This document shows positions 30,173 to 39,676 of a stretch of 64,000 bases of DNA, piece by piece; positions within the stretch are counted from its first letter, which is position 1, and the number at the start of each line of letters is the position of its first letter. The position numbers and the translations under genes were made by a program. A model generated the notes under the pieces. The model did not search any database, had not been told where the DNA came from, and saw nothing but the letters and a program-made list of their open reading frames with translations. This DNA comes from Acinetobacter nectaris CIP 110549 (GTDB taxonomy: Bacteria; Pseudomonadota; Gammaproteobacteria; Pseudomonadales; Moraxellaceae): positions 1 through 64,000 of the forward strand of contig NZ_KI530723.1 in NCBI RefSeq assembly GCF_000488215.1. The letters are read 5' to 3'.

Positions 30173-31672
30173 TTATTGTGTTGTTACATTATGCTGTCCA
30201 TCAACTACAGTTGTTGCACCATTTGCTGTATTTACAACTTTAAACTCAATACGACGATTACGGAATTTACCTTGTTCAGTCACATTGTCAGCAATTGGGT
30301 TTTCTGCACCATACCCTACAGCTGTAAGCTGATCTCTATTTACACCTTGTTCAACTAAGTAATCTAAAACAGATTGTGCACGGCGTTTAGACAATGCTTT
30401 ATTTGCTTCAGGATTTCCTGTTGAATCTGTATAACCTTCAACAATTAATTTTACATTTGGAACACTTTTAATTAATTTTGCTGCTTCATCTAAAATTTCT
30501 TTATTTTTTTGCGGTAGAACTTTAGATGCTGTTGGGAAATTAATAATTTGAAGGTTTAAAGCATGTGCAATATCTTCAGGTCGTGCATTTGCTCCCAAAG
30601 ATGAAAGTGCTTGTTTGCTTTGGTCAATACTATTGCTTACCGATTGATCTTCATTTAAAGGTGCTGCTGTAGAAACTTCTAAGTCAGGTGCCACTGCCTT
30701 AATTTTTGTAACTAACTCAGCTGCTGCTTTCGCATCAGGTGCATTTACAGTAACCTGATTCCCTTTCCAATCAATGCTCGCATTCGGTACTGCTTTAATA
30801 TACTCCAAAATTTCTGAAATTTTCTCAGCTCCAGGCAATGATGTTGCATAACCTTGATCTGTCGTCACATCACACTTTACATTTGTACCAAATACTTTGC
30901 TTAAAGCAACTTTCACAGACTCAGTTAATGTTTGATTACCTAGGTTTGCATGACATGCTTGAACATGATTTCCTGTTCCTGAAACAAGATTAAGTTCAGC
31001 TTGTGCTGTATTTTTTTGCTCAGAAGATACATCAGAAGCTGCTTGTGGTGCAGGCGTATCTGCACTTTTTGGAACTGGTGTCTCAACTTTATGCTGACAT
31101 GACTTCCAAAAGAAAATAACCAACAAAGCCAAAATAATCAGTGCAATGATAGGTAAAATCTTTCCAAAGAATCCTGCTTTTTTTTCAGGCTCTTTACTAT
31201 AAATATGCTGTGAAGATGCCTGAGCACCTAATGCACTGCTTAAACCAAGTGCAGATACTAGACCTGCGCCCCATGCTGGAAAACTGGTTGCAATATCTTT
31301 AATATGCGTGGCCAAATATGCCCCAATTTTACCTTCTCCTGCCTCATCTTTCAAAGCTTTCACACTCAGTGGAATCGCTTGGTCAAATAACGAAGTTACT
31401 GTATTTTCAGGCAAACTGTGGTGTGCTGAAAAACCTTCAACAAGCTGACGAATTGCTGATGCTTGATTACCAAAAACAGTATTTAAACCATTATTTTCCA
31501 AATTAGTACCAGACTGAATACGTTCAGGAAACTTATGAAAAATAGACAATAAAATTGGATAAAACTGTGCTAGCAATGATGCTTTTTTATCTGCATCAAT
31601 CGCTAATTGTTGTTGACTAATAATTGCTGGTGTGACTTTTTCTTTCAGCAATTCGACAGGGTTTATTGACAT
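30173..31672 (-). CDS. Inner-membrane OmpA-domain protein with DUF937-like cytoplasmic domain
   Basis: Residues 1-160 form an Ala/Leu-rich helical cytoplasmic domain resembling DUF937. A single membrane helix follows at about 171-189 (KILPIIALIILALLVIFFW). After a Pro/Ala linker come a BON-like alpha/beta region (about 230-340) and a C-terminal OmpA-like peptidoglycan-binding domain (about 375-490) with VEGYTDSTGNPEANKALSKRR. This suggests a protein that reaches from cytoplasm to cell wall. The start was set at ATG 31672 (MSINPVELL), with GAGGAG 8 bases upstream. No operon partner is present. Function is unknown; the OmpA domain is certain, the DUF937 match is from memory. Confidence 0.85.
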   Translation of the reverse strand: MSINPVELLKEKVTPAIISQQQLAIDADKKASLLAQFYPILLSIFHKFPERIQSGTNLENNGLNTVFGNQASAIRQLVEGFSAHHSLPENTVTSLFDQAIPLSVKALKDEAGEGKIGAYLATHIKDIATSFPAWGAGLVSALGLSSALGAQASSQHIYSKEPEKKAGFFGKILPIIALIILALLVIFFWKSCQHKVETPVPKSADTPAPQAASDVSSEQKNTAQAELNLVSGTGNHVQACHANLGNQTLTESVKVALSKVFGTNVKCDVTTDQGYATSLPGAEKISEILEYIKAVPNASIDWKGNQVTVNAPDAKAAAELVTKIKAVAPDLEVSTAAPLNEDQSVSNSIDQSKQALSSLGANARPEDIAHALNLQIINFPTASKVLPQKNKEILDEAAKLIKSVPNVKLIVEGYTDSTGNPEANKALSKRRAQSVLDYLVEQGVNRDQLTAVGYGAENPIADNVTEQGKFRNRRIEFKVVNTANGATTVVDGQHNVTTQ

Positions 31673-31943
31673 GATTAAGCTCCTCATGGGAAATCGTCAT
31701 TGTTGTTATATCTTTTTAGCGCCACATACATGCTTGTATCGATCTACATTGTTATTTGCTGTGACTATTTTAATGTTTTTGCTAAAAAACTTGGTTCATT
31801 TTACTTTTTTTCCCAATATCTTCATATGTTTTTCTGTAAACACACTCCCATGTGTAGTCATACAAAGCTGTATTTCACCATGATATTTCTTGTATATTGC
31901 CTATAAGTGCAATCATCATTATAGATAAATATAGAGACGTTCC

Positions 31944-32741
31944 ATGCAACCATCTAAAAATTTTGCAGTCATTGGCAATCCCATTGAACACTCACGCTCG
32001 CCTGAACTACATGAAGCATTTGCTCAGAAGACAGGTATCTCTTTAACGTATCGTAGAAGATTGGCTGATATTGGTCAGTTTGAAACAAGTATCAATGCTT
32101 TTTTTAACCAAAATGGTGATGGTTTAAATGTGACTGTTCCATTTAAAGAAGATGCGTTTAAATCTTGTGATGTACTCACTGAGCGAGCGAAAATTGCAAA
32201 AGCAGTCAATACCTTATGGAAAGAAGATGGCAAACTATATGGTGACAATACCGATGGTCAAGGTCTTGTTAATGCGATAGAGGCAATGGGTTGGTCATTG
32301 TCTCATACTAAAATTCTTATTTTAGGCGCAGGTGGTGCAACAAGAGGAGTCATTTACCCTCTTTCACAAGCAGGAGCTCAGGAGATTGTTGTTGCCAACC
32401 GTACACATACTCGTGCAACACAACTTGTAAATGATCTTGCTCCTCATATTACAAACCATACTCAACTAAGTACGCTTGCATTAGAGAAACTTACTGGTCA
32501 CTTCGATATTATTATTAATGCAACATCTGCATCGCTTTCAGGTGATCACTTTTCACTTCCCAAAGAACTCACATTTGACCATGCATATGAAATGGCATAT
32601 GGGAAGCCCTCTCATTTTCTAGACGAGGCAAAAAAACGTGGTGTTCCTTATGCCGATGGATTTGGCATGTTAGTTGGGCAAGCGATTGAATCTTTTTATA
32701 TTTGGAATGGTATTAAACCAAACCTAAAAGATTTTTTATAA
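31944..32741 (+). CDS. aroE: Shikimate dehydrogenase
   Basis: AroE reduces 3-dehydroshikimate to shikimate with NADPH in aromatic amino acid synthesis. It opens with FAVIGNPIEHSRSPELHEAF, carries NVTVPFKE with the catalytic lysine, NTDGQGLVNA, and the nucleotide-binding loop GAGGATRG. Length is 265 aa (E. coli 272). It is transcribed alone and converges with the DyP peroxidase gene. Confidence 0.97.
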   Translation: MQPSKNFAVIGNPIEHSRSPELHEAFAQKTGISLTYRRRLADIGQFETSINAFFNQNGDGLNVTVPFKEDAFKSCDVLTERAKIAKAVNTLWKEDGKLYGDNTDGQGLVNAIEAMGWSLSHTKILILGAGGATRGVIYPLSQAGAQEIVVANRTHTRATQLVNDLAPHITNHTQLSTLALEKLTGHFDIIINATSASLSGDHFSLPKELTFDHAYEMAYGKPSHFLDEAKKRGVPYADGFGMLVGQAIESFYIWNGIKPNLKDFL

Positions 32742-32748
32742 AATATCT

Positions 32749-32782
32749 TTCCCCATAAACCAACATAAGCTTATGGGGGAAC
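32749..32782. terminator. Weak hairpin between aroE and DyP peroxidase
   Basis: TTCCCCATAA pairs with TTATGGGGGAA around about 12 bases, without a clear T-run on either strand. It is in the right place for a terminator shared by the convergent genes. Confidence 0.45.
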
Positions 32783-32789
32783 TCTCTAC

Positions 32790-33707
32790 TTAATCTAATA
32801 CAGTTTCTAATAGCTCTTCTGATGGTGCAAAATAGTACGCACCATCTACAGGCGTTACAAAGTGCAATAAGCGATCGTGTATACCATCGCCACTTGTACC
32901 AAACATACGCTTGAGCATAGCATCTATACGGCTAAGTTCTTTTGTATATGCCACAAAGTACAGTCCTTGTTCACCATGACCATCACCATATGGCAAGCTA
33001 TGGCGTAAAATTTCTAGCTCTTCACCCTCTTCATCTTCCACAACTGTTCTAGCAATATGTGCATTTTCGGGTTTTATGTCATCATCAAGTTCTATAGACT
33101 CTAACTTCGTACGCCCAATTACACGCTCTTGCGCATCTACTTTAAGCTTATGCCATTTTTTTAAGTCATGTACATAACGCTGAGCAAAAATAAATGTGCC
33201 ATCTGCAAAGATACCGTTATCTTCCGATAACAAAGTGGTTTCTGCACGATCTTCTTTAAACTGAGGGTTTTCCGTACCATCTATAAAACCTGTTAAATCA
33301 CGACCATCTAGATAACGGAAACATGCTCTTTCTTCTAATACTTCAACCTTCTCATCTACACCACGGAAGAAAGCTTGGCTGAGTGCAAAACAGATATCTG
33401 TACGTTGGCTTGCGATATGTATAAAAACATCTCCCGGTACAACAGGCATTTCAAAGTTACCTTGTTGTGCTTCGAGTTGTTTAAAATTTTTAGGCGAACT
33501 GTCGTATAGTTTTGTCCACATTTCAGGTCCAAATGCGATACCTATTTTTATTTGATCATTTGGATGTTGCGTCATCAGACGATTTCTTTCAGAAATAAGA
33601 CTTTTGATTTGATGTTTTAATTCGTCCACAGATAACGTTTTTAGGCGTATTACAATAAAACGCGCATGATCTGATGGAAGTGGCAAAATCACGGATTGAG
33701 CAGTCAT
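32790..33707 (-). CDS. DyP-type haem peroxidase
   Basis: DyP peroxidases use hydrogen peroxide and haem b to oxidise dyes and other substrates. The family motif GFIDGTENP (GXXDG with catalytic Asp) is present, together with the proximal-histidine region PENAHIARTVVEDE and the conserved RHSLPYGDG and GLYFVAYTKE. At 305 aa without signal peptide it fits the cytoplasmic YfeX-like class. It is a single-gene unit. Natural substrate unknown. Confidence 0.93.
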   Translation of the reverse strand: MTAQSVILPLPSDHARFIVIRLKTLSVDELKHQIKSLISERNRLMTQHPNDQIKIGIAFGPEMWTKLYDSSPKNFKQLEAQQGNFEMPVVPGDVFIHIASQRTDICFALSQAFFRGVDEKVEVLEERACFRYLDGRDLTGFIDGTENPQFKEDRAETTLLSEDNGIFADGTFIFAQRYVHDLKKWHKLKVDAQERVIGRTKLESIELDDDIKPENAHIARTVVEDEEGEELEILRHSLPYGDGHGEQGLYFVAYTKELSRIDAMLKRMFGTSGDGIHDRLLHFVTPVDGAYYFAPSEELLETVLD

Positions 33708-33885
33708 TCATAACTCCGAAATGCTGTGTAATTTATGGCTAGTTCCTATGTTTAGTTTACATTCAAATGATATAAACTAAATAATTTTATGCAAAATAAA
33801 TAAGGGTGATTTGATAGGTCACCTAAGATTTTGCTCTAAAATATAAATATATTTTTAGAGCTTACTTTTAGATCATGATAATTTT

Positions 33886-35067
33886 CTAAAGAAATTTTTC
33901 TAAAACGGCATTTAAAAAACGATAACCTTGCTCTGTAGATACCAGTTGTTTTTCATCTTTTAGCAATAACCCTTGCTGACGTAATTGTAATAATGATGGT
34001 TGAAGAGCTTCAATGTCTAAACCTGTTCTTTGGGAGTAATAAGGCATAGGTGCACCCTCTTTTAGACGCAATGCATTCATCATGAATTCAAATGGTAATT
34101 CATCTTCAGCAACTTTTTCGAAGTTCACCATAGGTGCAGGCGTTTTTTCTAAGTAGTCTTTTGGCAAACGTGTTTTCTGAAAACGATAAACACCATCTTC
34201 TTTAGTCACTTTACCATGTGCACCAGCACCAATTGCTAAATAATCGCCAAATTGCCAATAGTTTACATTATGCATAGATGGCTTTTCTTTACGCCATGCG
34301 GAAACTTCATAATTGATAAATCCTGCATCAATTAAGTACTGCTCGCCTTGCTCTTGAATATCAGACAAAATATTATCTGATGGTAAAACAGGCTTCGTTC
34401 TGAAAAATACAGTATTAGGCTCAATCGTCAGTTGATACCAAGAAATGTGCGTTGCACCCTGTTCAACAGCCAATTTTAAGTCATATAAAGCTTGCTCTAA
34501 AGTCTGTTCAGGAAGTCCATGCATAAGGTCAACATTAACCCGTTGAAACCCTGCACTTTTTGCTTGTTGTATTGCCAACATTGCATTGTCTACACTATGA
34601 ATACGCCCTAATTTTTTTAAATGTTCTGTATTAAATGTTTGTACACCAATGGATAAACGGTTAATCCCTGCTTGTAAATAGTCTTCAAAAGGTTGATGTT
34701 CAAGCGTACCCGGATTTGCTTCTAGTGTGATTTCACAATCTTCAATAAATTCGATGTGCTGTTTAAGTTGATGAAATAACCACTGATAGCCTTTAGCTGA
34801 AATAAGCGAAGGTGTTCCACCACCAATAAATACACTCGAAATTTTACGTCCTTGGGCCAGATCTATTTGGGTTTTAAAATCTTCAACCAGTGCATATAAA
34901 TATTCATTTTCAAGTTCTAATGAAAGTTGCTTACCACCCGGTACAGTATGTGAATTAAAGTCACAATATGGGCATTTTCGCACACACCAAGGCATATGAA
35001 CATATAGCGATAAGGGTATACTTTGTGGCACTAAATCACTCAAGAAATTACTCAACTTTAACATCAA
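33886..35067 (-). CDS. hemW: Radical SAM haem chaperone HemW-like protein
   Basis: The radical SAM cluster motif is CX3CX2C (Cys28, Cys32, Cys35) in CVRKCPYCDFNSH; the CDF in place of HemN's CXC pattern marks HemW rather than a true anaerobic coproporphyrinogen oxidase. Further motifs are IGGGTPSLIS, EANPGTLE and DLMHGLPEQT, with a C-terminal HemN-type domain. Length is 393 aa (E. coli HemW 378). HemW-type proteins carry haem to respiratory enzymes. The gene is often annotated as hemN; that name would be wrong here. Confidence 0.93.
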   Translation of the reverse strand: MMLKLSNFLSDLVPQSIPLSLYVHMPWCVRKCPYCDFNSHTVPGGKQLSLELENEYLYALVEDFKTQIDLAQGRKISSVFIGGGTPSLISAKGYQWLFHQLKQHIEFIEDCEITLEANPGTLEHQPFEDYLQAGINRLSIGVQTFNTEHLKKLGRIHSVDNAMLAIQQAKSAGFQRVNVDLMHGLPEQTLEQALYDLKLAVEQGATHISWYQLTIEPNTVFFRTKPVLPSDNILSDIQEQGEQYLIDAGFINYEVSAWRKEKPSMHNVNYWQFGDYLAIGAGAHGKVTKEDGVYRFQKTRLPKDYLEKTPAPMVNFEKVAEDELPFEFMMNALRLKEGAPMPYYSQRTGLDIEALQPSLLQLRQQGLLLKDEKQLVSTEQGYRFLNAVLEKFL

Positions 35068-35289
35068 ACCGAAGACGCTAATTTTAACACGACTTTGAAA
35101 TAAAGCTTAAAATTGCAATGCACTTAAATGGTGATTTTAAGTATTTTTCTGCTTTTATTTATTGTACTATCTGATCAAATTTCAATAACTTTATTTTCTA
35201 AAAAATGCAGTAAAAAAGGACGTTTCTAAATACATATGGCAACGCTGTCTTATTCATTTTTATAGCACAAATTCTCCGAGTAGTTTTTT

Positions 35290-36642
35290 ATGACAACTGT
35301 TGTTTCTTCACGCATTGAGCTTAAACGCTTATTGTCACTTATGATTCCTATACTTATTACGCAGTTTGCTCAAGCAGGTTTAGGACTCATAGATACTATT
35401 ATGGCTGGACGATTTTCTGCTGTAGATTTGGCTGCTATTGCTGTAGGTGTAGGTATTTGGATACCTGTAATGCTCCTATTTACAGGTATTTTACTTGCAA
35501 CAACGCCCTTAGTTGCTGAAGCAGTGGGTGCACATAACCGTAATCAGGTTGGACATATTGTACGCCAATCATTATGGATGGCAGCTATATTGGGCATATT
35601 CGCTTTAATACTATTACAGTTTATGCCTTACTTACTGCCACTTTTTAAAGTTCCTGCCGACCTACAACCCAAAGCTGCTTTATTTTTGCATGCTATTGGT
35701 CTAGGTATGCCTGCAGTTTGTCTCTATACCTCTCTACGTTGCTACTCTGAGGCCATTGGTAATCCAAGACCTGTTACTGTCATTAGTTTACTGTCTTTAC
35801 TTGTACTCATTCCATTAAACTACTTATTTATGTATGGCTATGGTCCTATTCCACGTATGGGAAGTGCAGGATGTGGTTTTGCCACAGCAACACTACAATG
35901 GCTCATGCTTTTTAGTCTCATTTTTTATATTTCTAAAGCCAAAATTTATAAGAAAGATCTTTTGTTTTCAGGTTTTGAAAAGTTAAACACTCAACTTGCT
36001 AAAAAGTTACTGCTCTTAGGTTTTCCTATTGGTTTAGCAATATTCTTTGAAGTAAGTGTTTTTTCAACAGCCGCCATTATTTTAAGTACTTTAGGTGATA
36101 CCGTTGTTGCCGCACATCAGGTTGCTATATCTGTTACCTCACAGCTTTTTATGTTGCCAATGTCTTTAGCCATTGCTCTCACTATACGTGTAGGCACCTA
36201 TTACGGCGAAAAAAACTGGGAAGCTATGCGAAAAGTGCAGAAAGTTGGTCTAATGACTGCAACTGTAATGGCATGCTTAACCATGGCATTCATTGCTCTT
36301 TTTCGTCAAGACATTATTGGATTTTATACTCAAGATCCACATGTTGCTCAAATTGCAACTTACTTATTACAGTTTTGTATTGCTTACCAACTGATGGATG
36401 CATGGCAAGTCAGTGCAGCAGGCTGTTTACGAGGTATGCAAGATACTCAAGCACCAATGTGGGCAACTATGCTTGCCTATTGGGCAATTACCCTACCGCT
36501 GAGTATTTACTGGATACGCTATGCGTCAATGGGGCCTCAAGCCATTTGGATTAGCTTAATTATTGGACTGAGTGTTGCATGTACCTTATTGCTCTCTAGG
36601 CTTTACCTAAATAATAAAAGACTCGCTAAAAACTCTTATTAA
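35290..36642 (+). CDS. abeM: MATE-family multidrug efflux pump, AbeM-like
   Basis: This 450-aa protein has twelve hydrophobic segments typical of MATE exporters and closely follows AbeM of A. baumannii by memory (PILITQFAQAGLGLIDTIMAG near the N-terminus, AAHQVAISVTSQLFMLPMSLA and YQLMDAWQVSAAGCLRG in the C-terminal half). AbeM exports fluoroquinolones, dyes and other cations using a proton gradient. Divergence from A. baumannii AbeM seems substantial, fitting another species. The gene is transcribed alone and closed by a bidirectional terminator. Confidence 0.9.
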   Translation: MTTVVSSRIELKRLLSLMIPILITQFAQAGLGLIDTIMAGRFSAVDLAAIAVGVGIWIPVMLLFTGILLATTPLVAEAVGAHNRNQVGHIVRQSLWMAAILGIFALILLQFMPYLLPLFKVPADLQPKAALFLHAIGLGMPAVCLYTSLRCYSEAIGNPRPVTVISLLSLLVLIPLNYLFMYGYGPIPRMGSAGCGFATATLQWLMLFSLIFYISKAKIYKKDLLFSGFEKLNTQLAKKLLLLGFPIGLAIFFEVSVFSTAAIILSTLGDTVVAAHQVAISVTSQLFMLPMSLAIALTIRVGTYYGEKNWEAMRKVQKVGLMTATVMACLTMAFIALFRQDIIGFYTQDPHVAQIATYLLQFCIAYQLMDAWQVSAAGCLRGMQDTQAPMWATMLAYWAITLPLSIYWIRYASMGPQAIWISLIIGLSVACTLLLSRLYLNNKRLAKNSY

Positions 36643-36645
36643 ATT

Positions 36646-36673
36646 AAAAAAGGGAGCGATGCTCCCTTTTTTA
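36646..36673. terminator. Bidirectional terminator between abeM and coaBC
   Basis: GGGAGC pairs with GCTCCC around GAT, flanked by A-run and T-run. It reaches the coaBC stop codon at 36671. Confidence 0.92.
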
Positions 36674-37927
36674 ATTTTTAGTACTTAAAGCATCAGACAT
36701 TGCTTCAACCAACTGTTCACCAATTTTAAGTTTTGATGCTTTTTCTAAATCACGTTGGTTAAACCCATATTTTTTGGCAAAAAATACCGTCATTGCATTT
36801 TCATCTGCCCCAAAACCGATGTCTTGTCTCGATACATCATTACAAGCAATCATATCTAGTTTTTTAGCAATAAGTTTTCCATTTGCATATTCTTCAACAT
36901 TTTGAGTTTCAGCAGCAAACCCCACCATAAACGGTCTTTTTTCTTGCTGTGCAATTGTTGCTACAATATCAGGATTCTTAACCAATGCTATTTCTAACTC
37001 ATCACCTGCTTTCTTAATTTTATGTGGTGCAATCTCAGCCACTCTATAATCTGCTACCGCTGCTGTTGCAATAAAAATATCACAACCATCTGCAAGCATT
37101 TGCATACTTTCATCAAGCATTTGCTGTGCAGAAGTTACATTACGACGTGCAACACCATACGGCGTGGCAAGGCTTACAGGACCTGAAATGAGCGTAACCT
37201 CAGCCCCAGCCGCATAGCATGCACTCGCTAAAGCAAAGCCCATTTTTCCTGTACTGTGGTTAGAAATATAACGCACAGGATCTATTGCCTCACGTGTTGG
37301 CCCTGCGGTAATCGTGACTTTTTTTCCTGCAAGTAAACCGAACTGCTGCGTTTGTATACGCTCTTGTGTTTTAAAAAACTCAAATACTTGCGCTGCCAAT
37401 GCTTCAGGCTCAGGCATACGACCTCGCCCAACATCGCCACATGCTTGTTCACCTGAGTCAGGAATGATGACATGTACACCATCATCTATCAGCGTTTGTA
37501 AATTACGCTGAGTTGCTTTTGCTGCCCACATTTGCTGATTCATGGCAGGTGCTACCCACACAGGTGCTTTTGTTGCAAGGTATATTGTACTTAGCAAATC
37601 GTCTGCTAGACCTTGTGCAAATTTTGCTAAAACATCACAACTCGCAGGTGCAACTAAAAGTAAGTCTGCCCAACGTGCCAACTCAATATGCCCCATACCT
37701 GCTTCTGCTTCAGGGTCTAACAATGTGGTATGTACAGCATTTGATGATAAAGCTTGAAAAGTGAGTGGCGTAATAAAAGCTTGCGCCCCTTTTGTCATCA
37801 CAACACGCACATGAAAACCATAGTCTTTTAGGCGACGGACTAAAACGGCACTTTTATATGCTGCAATTCCTCCTGTTACCGCCAAGATAATGTTTTTATT
37901 TAAATTTATATTGACATTCGAACTCAC
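36671..37927 (-). CDS. coaBC: Bifunctional phosphopantothenoylcysteine decarboxylase / phosphopantothenate-cysteine ligase
   Basis: This enzyme performs two steps of coenzyme A synthesis. The N-terminal CoaC flavoprotein domain (about 1-190) shows VTGGIAAYK, SHIELARWADLLLVAPAS-type sequence (GHIELARWAD), PAMNQQMW and ACGDVGRGRMPE with the catalytic Cys. The C-terminal CoaB domain starts at KVTITAGPTREAIDP and includes NHSTGKMG. At 418 aa it is complete. It is divergent from radC. Confidence 0.97.
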   Translation of the reverse strand: MSSNVNINLNKNIILAVTGGIAAYKSAVLVRRLKDYGFHVRVVMTKGAQAFITPLTFQALSSNAVHTTLLDPEAEAGMGHIELARWADLLLVAPASCDVLAKFAQGLADDLLSTIYLATKAPVWVAPAMNQQMWAAKATQRNLQTLIDDGVHVIIPDSGEQACGDVGRGRMPEPEALAAQVFEFFKTQERIQTQQFGLLAGKKVTITAGPTREAIDPVRYISNHSTGKMGFALASACYAAGAEVTLISGPVSLATPYGVARRNVTSAQQMLDESMQMLADGCDIFIATAAVADYRVAEIAPHKIKKAGDELEIALVKNPDIVATIAQQEKRPFMVGFAAETQNVEEYANGKLIAKKLDMIACNDVSRQDIGFGADENAMTVFFAKKYGFNQRDLEKASKLKIGEQLVEAMSDALSTKN

Positions 37928-38003
37928 AGATAGAACACTCTTTACCTTGCAGTGATGCTCACAATAGCACTAAACCTATATTCTCCCAAACTTAAATCTC
38001 TAC

Positions 38004-38696
38004 ATGAAAGAAGACCATTTATCTATTAAGTCTTGGCCTACTCAAGAACGCCCACGCGAACGCCTCATCCAACAAGGTGCAAAAAGCCTATCAGATGCAG
38101 AACTATTGGCAATTTTTCTAAGATCAGGTTCAAAACAATATTCTGCTGTCGAGCTATCACGCCGTCTAATTTTACACTTTGGCGGTCTTACTCCCATTTT
38201 TGATTGTTCACTTGAAGAATTAACTGCTTTTCATGGCATTGGTGAAACTAAATATGCACAATTGATGGCAGTGAAAGAACTAGGTAGACGCTATGTCGAC
38301 AACTCTTACCTACAACAGCAAAATGCTTTCGACAGCTCAAAAAAAGTCATTGATTTCTTACGCTACCAGTTGCAAGGTGAAAGACAAGAAGTCTTTGCAG
38401 TGCTATGTTTAGATACAGATTTATGCAAACTTAATTTTAAAAAACTATTTTTTGGCTCAATAAATACATGCACCATTTCTATTAATCAAATGATACGCCA
38501 TGTCATTCAACAGCATGCTTCTCAAATTATTATTTGTCATACGCACCCTTTTGGGCAAGCAATACCTTCCTCAGCAGATCATATCCTTACCGAAAAAGTT
38601 AAACAGGCCTGTGAACTGATTGAAGTCAAGCTCATTGATCATTGCATTATTTCCCCAACAGGTTCATTCTCTTTTGCAGAGAACCACTTTATATAA
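38004..38696 (+). CDS. radC: RadC-family JAB/MPN-domain protein
   Basis: The N-terminal helix-hairpin-helix part (about 1-95, RPRERLIQQGAKSLSDAELLAIFLR and FHGIGETKYAQL) is followed by the JAB metallo-domain. The usual HNHPSG is HTHPFG here; metal ligands His179, His181 and Asp192 and the upstream Glu129 are kept. The true function of RadC is unsettled; early links to DNA repair were questioned. Length is 230 aa, normal for the family. It lies divergent from coaBC, as dfp and radC do in many gamma-proteobacteria. Confidence 0.93.
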   Translation: MKEDHLSIKSWPTQERPRERLIQQGAKSLSDAELLAIFLRSGSKQYSAVELSRRLILHFGGLTPIFDCSLEELTAFHGIGETKYAQLMAVKELGRRYVDNSYLQQQNAFDSSKKVIDFLRYQLQGERQEVFAVLCLDTDLCKLNFKKLFFGSINTCTISINQMIRHVIQQHASQIIICHTHPFGQAIPSSADHILTEKVKQACELIEVKLIDHCIISPTGSFSFAENHFI

Positions 38697-38759
38697 ATTG
38701 TTAAGCCACTTTCCTAAATACCTATGGCTTCATTATTAAATTAATAAGATATAACAGTT

Positions 38760-39671
38760 ATGATTATTCGAGATAAAAGTAATATTTTTCAAATTTTATT
38801 CGCATGGCGAGGTACAGTTTTACCAAGAGTCTTACCTGAGCTCATTGCACTTATTTTTATTTCTACCCTCATTAGCTTTCTCGCCTATCATCATATTGTC
38901 TATATCCCTCAAGTCCCTGCAATAGGGTTTACAATTTTCGGGGTCATTCTGTCTATTTTCTTAGGCTTTAGAAACAATACCTGCTATGCGCGTTGGTGGG
39001 AAGGGCGGAAACTATGGGGTGCACTTATTGCAAGCTCTAGACACATAGATCGGGACAGTAGAGTACTTTCAAATGCACGCCGAGAACGAGTATTAAACCA
39101 TGTTATGGTCTTTACAAGTACACTGCGTGATCGTTTACGTCACCAAACTGCCAATCTGGAACAGTTTATAGATACTGTCGATTTAGATGAGCAGTCTGTA
39201 CAACACTTAAATAATCAGCTCAATGCCCCACAGTACATGCTTAGTTTAATTCAATGGGAGTTACTACAAGCATATAAAGAAAAAGAAATTACAGACATTT
39301 TATATACTCAAGTCAATAACCATACAATTGAGCTAGGTGCAGTACAAGCAGGTTGTGACCGTATTGCAAGCACACCACTACCTTATGCGTATTCTGTCTT
39401 ACTCAACCGTGCTGTCTATTGCTTTTGCTTTTTACTGCCTTTTAGTCTAGGTTCTACGCTTGGGCTTTGGACACCTTTTCTTGTTGGCCTAATTGCCTAC
39501 ATGTTTTTAGGCTTAGATAAATTGAGTGCTGAACTTGAAGAACCTTTTGGTACACAAAATAATGATTTACCGCTCGACTCTATTGTACGTCTCATAGAGC
39601 GTGAACTTCTCAGCTCACTTGGTAAACCACTTCCACCTGCAATTGCAATAAAGAACCATAACTTATCTTAA
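38760..39671 (+). CDS. Bestrophin-like (YneE/UPF0187) anion channel protein
   Basis: The protein (303 aa) has hydrophobic segments near residues 22-45, 52-72, and about 218-256, with family motifs FRNNTCYARWWEGRKLWGAL and FLGLDKLSAELEEPFGTQNNDLPLD. Bacterial bestrophins form pentameric ion channels. It follows radC by 63 bases and converges with the PHP-domain gene. Ion selectivity cannot be read from the sequence. Confidence 0.9.
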   Translation: MIIRDKSNIFQILFAWRGTVLPRVLPELIALIFISTLISFLAYHHIVYIPQVPAIGFTIFGVILSIFLGFRNNTCYARWWEGRKLWGALIASSRHIDRDSRVLSNARRERVLNHVMVFTSTLRDRLRHQTANLEQFIDTVDLDEQSVQHLNNQLNAPQYMLSLIQWELLQAYKEKEITDILYTQVNNHTIELGAVQAGCDRIASTPLPYAYSVLLNRAVYCFCFLLPFSLGSTLGLWTPFLVGLIAYMFLGLDKLSAELEEPFGTQNNDLPLDSIVRLIERELLSSLGKPLPPAIAIKNHNLS

Positions 39672-39676
39672 AGTTG

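Noticed and set aside
31632-31906. Two rightward frames in the gap before aroE
   Set aside because: One overlaps the start of the OmpA-domain gene; both give aromatic, Cys-rich products without ribosome-binding sites, typical of AT-rich non-coding DNA.
33886-35067. Calling the radical SAM gene hemN
   Set aside because: The cluster motif CPYCDF and length fit HemW, not the anaerobic coproporphyrinogen oxidase.
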